A DNA stretch of 64,000 nucleotides from Anaerolineales bacterium (GTDB lineage: Bacteria; Chloroflexota; Anaerolineae; Anaerolineales; UBA11579). Made by a program: the position numbers and the translations under genes. How positions within the stretch are numbered: position 1 is the stretch's first letter; each line of letters opens with the position of its first letter. Below the pieces are notes generated by a model. It saw only the letters and a list, made by a program, of their open reading frames with translations, did no database searches and had not been told where the DNA came from. The DNA is taken from contig JAHCIH010000007.1 in assembly GCA_026129335.1 (NCBI GenBank), positions 1 through 64,000 of the forward strand, in the 5' to 3' direction. Below, in pieces: positions 34,799 through 42,536 of the stretch.

Positions 34799-35680
34799 TT
34801 AAACGGCGCGCACCAACACCACGGAGATATTGTCGGGGCCGCCGTTGGCATTGGCCGCCTCGACGAGTTGCTGGCAGGCCAGGTACGGGCTGGGAGTGGC
34901 ATGGACGATGCGCCGGATTTCGTCTTCCGGCACGGCGCCCCACAAGCCATCCGAACACAATAACAGCGCGCCATGGGCGGGCAGGCTGCTGATCAGGATA
35001 TCCGGCTCGGCCTGGTCGATTTGACCCAGGGCGCGATAGAGCACCGACTTTTGCGGATGGTTGGCGACATCTTCCTCACTGAGCTGGCCCATCTCCTGCA
35101 GGCGGTGCACCAGCGTGTGGTCGCTGGTGAGCAGCTCCATACGCCCGTCGCGATGCACTGCATAGGCCCGGCTGTCGCCCAGGTGGGCGAGCACCAGCTG
35201 GCTGCCCACCACCAGGGCGGCGGTCAGCGTGCAGCCGCCGCCAGGAGCGGCTTTCTTCACCGCGCGGTGGGCTTCGCGGACGGCGTCTTCCATCATTTCG
35301 CGCAGGGATTCCTCGGCGGGCTGCGGGTTGGGGCCGAAGAGCAGTTTGTACAGCCTGCTCACCAGGGTCTCGCCCAGCGTGCGCAAAGCGGCCTCGCTGG
35401 CCAGTTCGCCGTTGCGGTGGCCGCCCATGCCGTCGGCAATCGCGTACAAGCCCATCGGCTGGGCCGCATCGCCCGCCCCCAAAGCGATGTTGATGCACAG
35501 CAAGGCATCTTCGTTGTTGTCACGCCGCCGGCCGGCGTCCAACCCGCTGCCCGAGACCAACTGCGGGAAGCCGCCCGCGGTCAAATGCCAGTCTTCGGAC
35601 TGGTTCAGCGGCTGAGTTTTTCCTTTGCGTGGGCGCGCCCCTTTTTTGCGTTTGAACACACTTTCGAAGAAACGTTTCAC
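34799..35680 (-). CDS. PP2C-family Ser/Thr phosphatase
   Basis: A 293-aa PPM phosphatase. Metal-binding motifs: GRRRDNNEDALLC near 50, IADGMGGHRNGELAS near 90, HLGDSRAYAV near 165 and the C-terminal LLCSDGLWGAV and GGPDNISVVLV. A basic N-terminus (FKRKKGARPRKGK) is not a signal peptide, so it is cytoplasmic. It should reverse phosphorylation by the kinase encoded 9 bases upstream. Starts with GTG behind AGGACG. Confidence 0.95.
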   Translation of the reverse strand: MKRFFESVFKRKKGARPRKGKTQPLNQSEDWHLTAGGFPQLVSGSGLDAGRRRDNNEDALLCINIALGAGDAAQPMGLYAIADGMGGHRNGELASEAALRTLGETLVSRLYKLLFGPNPQPAEESLREMMEDAVREAHRAVKKAAPGGGCTLTAALVVGSQLVLAHLGDSRAYAVHRDGRMELLTSDHTLVHRLQEMGQLSEEDVANHPQKSVLYRALGQIDQAEPDILISSLPAHGALLLCSDGLWGAVPEDEIRRIVHATPSPYLACQQLVEAANANGGPDNISVVLVRAV

Positions 35681-35689
35681 AAAGCGTCC

Positions 35690-37576
35690 TTAAGCAGGGA
35701 ATGCGTAAATATTCTTGTCCGTGGAGCCAATAAAGACCATATCTTCAAGCACGGCGGGTGTGCCGGTGATCGGGCCGTCCGTCTTGTAGCGCCAGCGCAG
35801 CTGGCCCGTGGTGGCGTCGAGGCAGTAGAAGTAGCCGTCCACCGAGCCACAATACAGCGCGCCGCGGTGCAGCACCGGCGAACCGGTAACCTGGTGCTCG
35901 GTGGCGAAGCGCCACACTTCCTTCCCGGAGCGCGTATCGATACAGTAGATGTTGTGGTCCGCCGCGCCGGTGTACAAAAAATGCTCCGAAAGGGCAGGGG
36001 TGGATATGCTGCCCTTGCCCAGGCGGAAGCGCCACACCGCCCAACCCGAACTGGCGTCCAGGGCGTACAGCGTGCTGTCCATCGAGCCGAAGTAGACCAC
36101 GCCATCGGCCACCGCCGGGGACGAGGTAACCGCCCGCTTGGCCTTGAAGCGCCAGCGAGTATCGCCGCGGAAATCGACGCAGCTGAAGTCGCCGGCCTCT
36201 GAGCCGAAGTAGACGAATTCGCTGCTGACGAAAGGCGTGGAGCGCACCGCCGAGCCGGCCTCCGCCCGCCAGGCCAGGCGGCCGCTGGCCGTGTTGACTG
36301 CGTGCAAAAAGCCGTCGTCCGAGCCGATGAAGGCATGGCCTTCGGCGATGCGCGGCGAGGAGCGCACCGGCCCTTCGGTGTAATGGCTCCAGACCACCGT
36401 GCCGGAGCGGGCCGAAATGACGTGCAGCCGTTTGTCTTCGGAACCGAAGTAGACGTTGCCCTCAAACACGGCTGGTTTCCCGGGGATGCCGCCATCGGTG
36501 GCGTACTTCCATTTGAACTCGCCCTTGGCCGCGTCCAGCGCGTAGAGATTGTTGTCGTAGCAGCCGGCATACAGCGTGCCTTCGTGGCAAGTGGGCGAGC
36601 CGCGCACCTCGTCCTCGCAGGCGAAGGTCCACAGCGGCTTGACCCCGGCCACGCGGGTGATCGCCGCCGCGGCCGGGATGTTGAGGTTGAGCAGGGTGCC
36701 GGTGTTGCGCGCCGCGTTGACCAGCGCTTCTTTCATCTCGGAGGCGCCCGCGTAGCGGTCTTCGGGCTTGTATTCCAGGGCGCGCTCCACCACCGCGGCG
36801 AACTCCTGGCTGACTGCGGGGTTGATTTCGGTGATGGGGCGCTCGCCGAACGAGAACGGCGCCTCCAGCTGCGGGTCGCGCAGGGTGAGCAGGTGGTGCA
36901 GGGTGGCGCCTAGCGCGTAGATGTCCACCTGCGGCGTGGCCTCGCCGCGGTACTGGTCCGGCGGCGAATAGCCTTGGGTGCCCACCATGGTGTTCTTCTG
37001 GTTGGATTCGAAGACCTTGGCGATGCCGAAGTCCACCAGGGCGATGTGGTTCTGCAGCGTGCTCATAATGTTGGAGGGTTTGATGTCGCGGAAAATCACC
37101 GGCTCGGGTTTGTGAGCGTGCAAGTATTCCATCACGTCGCACAGTTCCACCGCCCAGCTGAGCACCTGGTCTTCGGGGAAGAAGCCCTGCGCCTCGGCGA
37201 TGAGCTGCTCCAGGTTTTTGCCGTGGATGAATTCGAGAACCAGATAAGCGCGGTCTTTGATAGTGAAATAATCGTAAATACGCGGGATGGCCGGATGGCG
37301 CAGCGTGGCGAGGATATTGGCTTCGCGCTCGAAGATCTTGAAGATGTTCTTGCGCACCGCGGTGTCCGTCACCCGGCTGATCATTTCCTTGACCGCCACC
37401 AGGCGCACGGCTTTGAAGTTTTTGTCGCGGGCGCGATATACCGAGCCCATGCCACCCATGCCGACGATCTCCTGAATCTCGTAACGATCCTGGAGGACAT
37501 CGCCGGATTTCAGCTGGTCGTATTGGACTTCGTTTTCCTTGAAATCCAGTTTACGGGTGGAATTGTCCTCGGTCAG
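35690..37576 (-). CDS. Ser/Thr kinase with C-terminal eight-repeat PQQ-like propeller, CTG start
   Basis: A 628-aa Hanks kinase. The glycine loop is GMGGMG (39-44), ATP Lys is Lys63 in VAVKEM, the catalytic loop is FRDIKPSN (His replaced by Phe), the Mg loop is DFG and the activation end is PPDQY rather than APEQ. From about residue 310, eight ~40-residue repeats (W-rich ends, YFGSEDK-type turns, LYALDA-type strands) should form an eight-bladed propeller. No membrane segment, so the propeller is cytoplasmic. No ATG, GTG or TTG lies upstream of the glycine loop after the in-frame TAG. A CTG at 37574-37576 has AGGAG six bases upstream and gives a complete kinase N-terminus, whereas the first ATG would cut the loop. 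Confidence 0.9.
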   Translation of the reverse strand: MTEDNSTRKLDFKENEVQYDQLKSGDVLQDRYEIQEIVGMGGMGSVYRARDKNFKAVRLVAVKEMISRVTDTAVRKNIFKIFEREANILATLRHPAIPRIYDYFTIKDRAYLVLEFIHGKNLEQLIAEAQGFFPEDQVLSWAVELCDVMEYLHAHKPEPVIFRDIKPSNIMSTLQNHIALVDFGIAKVFESNQKNTMVGTQGYSPPDQYRGEATPQVDIYALGATLHHLLTLRDPQLEAPFSFGERPITEINPAVSQEFAAVVERALEYKPEDRYAGASEMKEALVNAARNTGTLLNLNIPAAAAITRVAGVKPLWTFACEDEVRGSPTCHEGTLYAGCYDNNLYALDAAKGEFKWKYATDGGIPGKPAVFEGNVYFGSEDKRLHVISARSGTVVWSHYTEGPVRSSPRIAEGHAFIGSDDGFLHAVNTASGRLAWRAEAGSAVRSTPFVSSEFVYFGSEAGDFSCVDFRGDTRWRFKAKRAVTSSPAVADGVVYFGSMDSTLYALDASSGWAVWRFRLGKGSISTPALSEHFLYTGAADHNIYCIDTRSGKEVWRFATEHQVTGSPVLHRGALYCGSVDGYFYCLDATTGQLRWRYKTDGPITGTPAVLEDMVFIGSTDKNIYAFPA

Positions 37577-37592
37577 CGCGCGCTCCTAAAGA

Positions 37593-37628
37593 AAAGGCCT
37601 GAGAGATGATTATAGCTCTCAGGCCTTT
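37593..37628 (-). terminator. Intrinsic terminator of the upstream operon, abutting the kinase ribosome site
   Basis: A 13-base-pair perfect stem (37593-37605 with 37616-37628, ten-base loop) followed on the minus strand by TTTTCTTT, then immediately by the AGGAG of the kinase gene. It ends the amidohydrolase operon. Confidence 0.85.
37609..37614 (-). promoter_or_regulatory. TATAAT in the terminator loop, candidate -10 of the kinase operon
   Basis: The loop of the terminator reads CTATAATCAT on the minus strand. A start site about seven bases on would leave a leader of roughly 25 bases with the AGGAG in place. No good -35 is visible (CTGCGC at 17 bases). Confidence 0.4.
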
Positions 37629-37669
37629 GCTGCGCAGAAACGGCGTTCGGTCGATTTTGCAGGCAGGCT

Positions 37670-39652
37670 CTAGCGGCTCTCTTCGGCGATGCGCACGTAT
37701 TCGCGCGCTTCGGTTTCACCGGTGGAGACGCCCAGCGCCTGGGCCAATTCCACCACCAGGGTGGATTTGCGCTCGGCGTCCTTGCGGCTCCAGGTGCGGC
37801 TCTTGACTTCCAGATAGGTGCCCAAATCGGGGCGGTCGACAAAGTCCAGGTTCACGTAGAACTCGGTCTCACGGAAGCGCACCAGCCAGCGGCGGCGTTC
37901 CTTGACCACCTGGATCTCCCGGTTGGGCCTGAAGTATTCGCGGTAGAAACGCAAGCTTTGATCCGCCGGGGCGATAAAACGGCTGCGCGAGAGCACCACA
38001 TCGCTGGGGAACTCGCGCTCGTGCGGTTCGCCCATCAGGGTCAGGCGGTAGCGCACATGGTCCACCTTGCCCTCATCGTTGAGGAACTCGTCCTCACGGT
38101 AGCGCAGCACACTGTCTTCGCCATCGAACTTGAAATAGGTGTCGAACTCGCGGTAATGGCGGGAGTAGATGACCTCGATCTCGGGATTTTCCAGGAGAGC
38201 GGCCTGGATCGCCGCCGGCTCGTCGGCCTTGACCTTGACCTGCACCTCGAAGCTCTCTTCCTGCTTGGCGCCGCCGATGGCGACCAGCTTGGAGAGCACT
38301 GAGGATTCGCGCTCGATGAGGAACTGGTCAATGTCCTTGGCCAGTTCGGCGGCCTCGGCGAGCAGTTCAGCCTCGTCCAGTGTGAGCAGCTGGTGCTCGC
38401 GCATCAGCCATTTACCATTGACCATCACATCGCTCACGTCGGTGGATTTGCTGGCATAGACCAGCTGCGCGTACACGCCGTTGGGGTCGCGGCTGAAATG
38501 CGGCGAGTTGTGCAGCTTGTGGATGTCCACCAAAATCAGGTCGGCGCGCTTGCCCGGCGTCAGTGAGCCGGTAAGGTGGCCGATGTGCATGGCCTGCGCG
38601 CCGAGGCGCGTGGCCATCAACAGCGCGGTGATCGCCGGCAGCGAGGTTGGGTCGTTGGTGCGGTACTTGGAGAGGAAGGCCGCCAGGCGGACTTCCTCGA
38701 ACATGTCCAGGTCGTTGTTGGACGCCGGGCCGTCCGTGCCGATGCCCACGTTGAGCCCGGCCTTGAGCATCTCCGCCACCGGGGCAGCGCCGGAGGCCAG
38801 CTTGAGGTTGGAGGAGGGGTTGTGCGCCACGCCGGCGTGATGGTGCGACAGGGTGTTGATCTCGCCGCTATCGATGTGCACGCAGTGGGCGGCGAGCACT
38901 TTGGCGTCGAACAGGTTTTGCTTCTTCACATAGGGCACCACCGGCATGCCCCAATCGCGGCGGGCGTTCTCCACTTCAAAGGAAGTCTCGGCGATGTGGG
39001 TGTGCAGCGGCACGTCGAATTCCACCGCCAGGGCGGCGCAGGCTTGCAAGATTTCTTCCGTGCAGCTGTAGGGCGCGTGCGGCGAAACGGCCGGAACGAT
39101 CAGCGGATGGCCGAGCCACTCCTGGATGAATTCACGGGTCAGCGCCAGCGAATCTTCGTAGGACTGGGCATCGGGGGATGGGAAGCGCATCACCGTCTGC
39201 CCGCACACGGCGCGCAGCCCGGCCGCCGCGGTGGCTTCGGCCACCGCCGATTCGAAATAGTACATGTCGGCGAAACAGGTGATGCCAGAGCGGATGAACT
39301 CGGCACTGCCAATCGAGGTGCCCAGCTTGACGAATTCCGGGTTCACGAACTGGCGCTCCACTGGCATGATGTAACCTAGCAGCCAGACGTCGAGGCGGGT
39401 GTCGTCGGAGAGGCCGCGCAGCAGCGTCATCGGCACGTGGGTATGGGCATTGACCAGGCCGGGCATCAGCACCTTACCGCCGCAGTCCACCGTTTCGGCG
39501 GCGCTGTACTGCCTGGTGATCTCGGCCTGCGGGCCGACTGCCAGAATGCTGTCGCCCTTCACGGCCACCGCGCCCTGCTCATACTGGTTCAAGCCGCCGT
39601 CCATGGTGAGCACCAGGGCATTGGTCAACAGAATGTCCGCTTTTTCGGTCAC
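37670..39652 (-). CDS. Amidohydrolase fused to a CYTH domain
   Basis: A 660-aa two-domain protein. Residues 1 to about 440 are a COG0402 amidohydrolase of the SAH/MTA-deaminase-like group: HTH (His70, His72), the SPHAPYSC segment, HTHIAETSFE, HCVHID and GTDGPASNNDLDMF, giving a metal-dependent deaminase site. Residues about 464-660 are a CYTH domain (triphosphate tunnel fold): FEVQVKVK replaces the usual ExExK strand, then FKFDGEDSVLRYREDEF, RYRLTL and YLEVKSRTW. I infer purine or adenosine-derivative deamination coupled to binding or hydrolysis of a triphosphate. The GTG at 39652 has AGGAAGGA six bases upstream and is preferred to the TTG at 39673. Confidence 0.88.
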   Translation of the reverse strand: MTEKADILLTNALVLTMDGGLNQYEQGAVAVKGDSILAVGPQAEITRQYSAAETVDCGGKVLMPGLVNAHTHVPMTLLRGLSDDTRLDVWLLGYIMPVERQFVNPEFVKLGTSIGSAEFIRSGITCFADMYYFESAVAEATAAAGLRAVCGQTVMRFPSPDAQSYEDSLALTREFIQEWLGHPLIVPAVSPHAPYSCTEEILQACAALAVEFDVPLHTHIAETSFEVENARRDWGMPVVPYVKKQNLFDAKVLAAHCVHIDSGEINTLSHHHAGVAHNPSSNLKLASGAAPVAEMLKAGLNVGIGTDGPASNNDLDMFEEVRLAAFLSKYRTNDPTSLPAITALLMATRLGAQAMHIGHLTGSLTPGKRADLILVDIHKLHNSPHFSRDPNGVYAQLVYASKSTDVSDVMVNGKWLMREHQLLTLDEAELLAEAAELAKDIDQFLIERESSVLSKLVAIGGAKQEESFEVQVKVKADEPAAIQAALLENPEIEVIYSRHYREFDTYFKFDGEDSVLRYREDEFLNDEGKVDHVRYRLTLMGEPHEREFPSDVVLSRSRFIAPADQSLRFYREYFRPNREIQVVKERRRWLVRFRETEFYVNLDFVDRPDLGTYLEVKSRTWSRKDAERKSTLVVELAQALGVSTGETEAREYVRIAEESR

Positions 39653-39679
39653 AAAAATTCCTTCCTGGGGCAAGTGTAC

Positions 39680-40864
39680 CTAGGATTCGTCCGGGTCTTC
39701 AAGGGCCGTCCCGCTTTTCAATAGCTGGCTGCGCAGCAGGCTGAGCGCCAGGTTGGTCGCCCACAAGGGAGCCTGGGCGATATGTCCACCGTAAGAGAAT
39801 TTCAGGTCGCGCGGCCGGCCCAGGCCACGCAGGGAGATGCGCAGATGGGAAGCGCCGTCCCCGTTACCCAGTTCCACGCCCAGCACCACTTCGGCACGCA
39901 CTTCCTTGGCGTATTGGTCGGTGAGTTCGGGTAGGGGCTTGCTGGCCATCTGCGCCCCCTGGATCTCGCCGCCCACGAAGGCATTGCCCTGCCCCGTCAA
40001 GCTGCGGATGATGGCGCCGTCCAGCCCTTTTTCGATGACCGCCAGGCGCTTGTCCGCCGCGGCCAGCAGGCCTAGCACCACGCGGGCCAGCGGCTCGCCG
40101 TTGGCGCCGTAGACCCAGTCGCCCAGCCGCTCGCGAGCCTGCGCCTCCACCTCGGCGAGCATCTGCTCAGCCTCGTCGGCGCTGTCCGCCTTGGCGGTCA
40201 GGCGCACGTCCACCGCGCCGGCGTGGGCCGCCAGGCCCACGGTGGGGTTGGCCTGGCGCTCCAGGTCGTCCAGCTTCTCGTCGATCTGCGATTCAGGCAC
40301 GCCGGCAGTATGCAGGATGCGCGTGCGGATCACTGCGCCCTTGCCATAGCGCTGCTCGAAATAGGGGAGCACGCCGTACTCCATGATGTAGTGCATTTCA
40401 CCCGGCACGCCCGGCATGGATATGATCACCTGCCCGCCATGCTCGATGAGGAAGCCGGGGGCGGTGCCCACGGCGTTCTCCAGCGCCTGCGCTCCGGCAG
40501 GCAAATACGCCTGGCGTTTGTTGTTCTCGGTGGGCTTGCGTTTGAAGCGCGCAAAGCGCTCCTGCAGCATGGCCCACAGTTCCTCGCGGAACTCCATCTC
40601 CACCCCCAGGGCCTCGGCGATGCCCTCGCGGGTCACATCGTCCACCGTCGGCCCCAGGCCGCCGGTGCACAGCAGCACGTCGCAGCGGGTCAGCGCGTGC
40701 TGCACCGCGGCGGCGATGCGTGCTTCGTTGTCGCCCACTGTGCCGGTCCAATACAGGTCCACGCCCGCCTCGCGCAGGATGCGCGCCAGGGCCTGCGTGT
40801 TGGTATCCACGATCTCGCCGAGCAGCAGCTCGGTGCCAATGGTGAGGATCTCAGCCTTGGGCAT
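39680..40864 (-). CDS. cinA: CinA-family protein with degenerate C-terminal amidase domain
   Basis: A 394-aa protein. The N-terminal COG1058 domain (MoCF-like, about 1-165) is typical: EILTIGTELLLGEIVDTNTQ, CTGGLGPTVDDVT, GTAPGFLIEH and MPGVPGEM. In active CinA the C-terminal domain is a nicotinamide-nucleotide amidase with catalytic Ser in ESCTGG; here the matching place (about residue 277) reads EKGLDG and the following GG-containing stretch is weakly conserved. The amidase is therefore probably dead, leaving ADP-ribose pyrophosphatase-type activity. Its ATG overlaps the oxidoreductase stop by four bases. Confidence 0.88.
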   Translation of the reverse strand: MPKAEILTIGTELLLGEIVDTNTQALARILREAGVDLYWTGTVGDNEARIAAAVQHALTRCDVLLCTGGLGPTVDDVTREGIAEALGVEMEFREELWAMLQERFARFKRKPTENNKRQAYLPAGAQALENAVGTAPGFLIEHGGQVIISMPGVPGEMHYIMEYGVLPYFEQRYGKGAVIRTRILHTAGVPESQIDEKLDDLERQANPTVGLAAHAGAVDVRLTAKADSADEAEQMLAEVEAQARERLGDWVYGANGEPLARVVLGLLAAADKRLAVIEKGLDGAIIRSLTGQGNAFVGGEIQGAQMASKPLPELTDQYAKEVRAEVVLGVELGNGDGASHLRISLRGLGRPRDLKFSYGGHIAQAPLWATNLALSLLRSQLLKSGTALEDPDES

Positions 40865-42018
40865 CAGACCACATTGTATTCCACCGCCTGGCTGCTGCCG
40901 GCGAAGCGGTCCAGGCCCAGCATGGAGATATCCACCGTGCTGGCCGCGCCGTCCAGGATGATCTCGCTGACCAGCTTGCCGGCGATGGGGCCGTGCATGA
41001 AGCCGTGGCCGGAGAAGCCGGCCACCACGAAGAAGCCGTCCACTGGCGTGGCCCCGAAGATCGGATGCGCGTCGGGCGTGTCCTCGTACAAACCGGCCCA
41101 GCGGGAGACCACGCCGGCGCGCTCCAGTTGCGGCAGGCGCCCGATGGCGTGTTCCAGGTGGATCAGCTCCCAGTCCGGGTCCACGTTCTGGTCAAAGCCG
41201 GGCAGCTGATCTGTGTTGGACATACCCGTCAGCAGGCCTTCGCCTTCGCGGTGGAAATACAGTGATTTGGCGAAATCGATCACAAAGGGGAAATCCGCCG
41301 GCAGTTCGGGCAGCGGCGTAGTGGTCAATATCTGGCGGCGCAACGGCGTGATCGGCAGCGGCACGCCGGCCATCTCGCCGATCAGCCCGGCCCACGGGCC
41401 GGCGGCGTTGACCACCAGCGGGGTCTGGATGTCGCCCTGGCTTGTGCGTACGCCGTGGACTGCGCCGTCACGCACATCCAGGCCGGTCACCTCGACGCCC
41501 GAAATGCACTGGGCGCCCAATCGGGTTGCCGCATTGATGTAGCCCATCACCACGCCGTTCGGGTCGCACAGGCCGTCTTTGGCGTGGAAGGTAGCCGCCA
41601 GCACATCGTCCAGGCGCATATCCGGCAGCCGGCGGCGCACTTCGTCGCCGTCCAACCACTCGGTGGCCACGCCCAGCTTGTGCTGCAGTTCCACATTGCG
41701 CTGGAAGGCGGTGATGTCCTGCTCGTTGTTCAACAGGAAAAGGTAGCCGCACTGGCGGTAATCCACTTCCTGGCCGATCTCCTCAGGGAAGCGTTCCAGC
41801 ATGGGCAGGCTGGCCAGCGAGAGGCGGATGTTGACCTCGGTGGCGAACTGGTAGCGCACGCCGCCGGCGCAGCGGCCGGTGGCGCCTTGCCCGTAGAATT
41901 CTTCCTTCTCGAGCAGCACCACATCGGCCACGCCGCGTTGGGCCAGGTGGTAAGCGGTGGAGGCGCCCATCACGCCGCCGCCGATCACGACAATTGAAGC
42001 GTTCTTCGGAAAACTCAT
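40864..42018 (-). CDS. FAD-dependent amino acid / amine oxidoreductase (DAO family)
   Basis: A 384-aa flavoenzyme. The Rossmann dinucleotide motif IVVIGGGVMGASTAYHLAQRG lies at the N-terminus (GxGxxG), followed by LEKEEFYGQGATGRCAGGVRYQF, which resembles sarcosine/glycine/proline-type oxidases. VVNAAGPWAG and the C-terminal GFSGHGFMHGP bind FAD. It likely oxidises a secondary or N-substituted amino acid, fitting the ornithine cyclodeaminase-like gene in the same operon. The ATG at 42018 has AAGGAAG upstream and overlaps the RDD stop (ATGA). Confidence 0.88.
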   Translation of the reverse strand: MSFPKNASIVVIGGGVMGASTAYHLAQRGVADVVLLEKEEFYGQGATGRCAGGVRYQFATEVNIRLSLASLPMLERFPEEIGQEVDYRQCGYLFLLNNEQDITAFQRNVELQHKLGVATEWLDGDEVRRRLPDMRLDDVLAATFHAKDGLCDPNGVVMGYINAATRLGAQCISGVEVTGLDVRDGAVHGVRTSQGDIQTPLVVNAAGPWAGLIGEMAGVPLPITPLRRQILTTTPLPELPADFPFVIDFAKSLYFHREGEGLLTGMSNTDQLPGFDQNVDPDWELIHLEHAIGRLPQLERAGVVSRWAGLYEDTPDAHPIFGATPVDGFFVVAGFSGHGFMHGPIAGKLVSEIILDGAASTVDISMLGLDRFAGSSQAVEYNVV

Positions 42019-42536
42019 GCCTTCTTCCTTTGGGTGACCTGGCTGCCGGCGACCAGGTCGTGCAGCCCGCGCCGGTCGGCGCGCAGCAGGATCAGGGCGA
42101 TGTTCAAGCCGCCCAGCAGGCCGACCAGCGCAAAGCCGGGGCGGAAGCCGGGCTGCGGGTCGTACCACAGCGGCATGGGGAAATTGTTACTGATGTGGGC
42201 CAGTTCCCAGGGCAGCAAGAGCACCAGGCTGCGCACAAAGGCTTGCCCGGCGCCCACGGGTCCCGGGCCGCGCAGGTTGCTCACCCCCAGACCCAGGGCG
42301 CGCATCCCCAAAGTGGCCTGGGCTGCCGAGGCTTGCGTGACAGTGAAATAGGCCCACACGGGCAGCGAGGCGGTCAGCAGAGTGTACAGCTGTGTATTCC
42401 AGCCGGAATGGAACCAATCGTCCGCGATGCCCAGCGCGCCGCGCAGCGGCACGAAGAGGGCGAACTGCAGCAGGGCGAAGCCGGCGAAGCAGATCGCCAC
42501 ATCCAGCAGGTAGGCGGCCGCCCGGCGCAGGATCAC
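42015..42536 (-). CDS. RDD family membrane protein
   Basis: A 173-aa protein with about four hydrophobic segments. RRAAAYLLDVAICFAGF at the start carries the Arg and Asp of the RDD signature, TLGMRALGLGVSN the middle motif and RGLHDLVAGSQV the final Arg/Asp. RDD proteins are small integral membrane proteins, some reported to transport Na+ or compatible solutes; a transport role here is inference. It starts with a GTG overlapping the cyclodeaminase stop (GTGA) and ends overlapping the oxidoreductase start, so all three are translationally coupled. Confidence 0.85.
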   Translation of the reverse strand: MILRRAAAYLLDVAICFAGFALLQFALFVPLRGALGIADDWFHSGWNTQLYTLLTASLPVWAYFTVTQASAAQATLGMRALGLGVSNLRGPGPVGAGQAFVRSLVLLLPWELAHISNNFPMPLWYDPQPGFRPGFALVGLLGGLNIALILLRADRRGLHDLVAGSQVTQRKKA

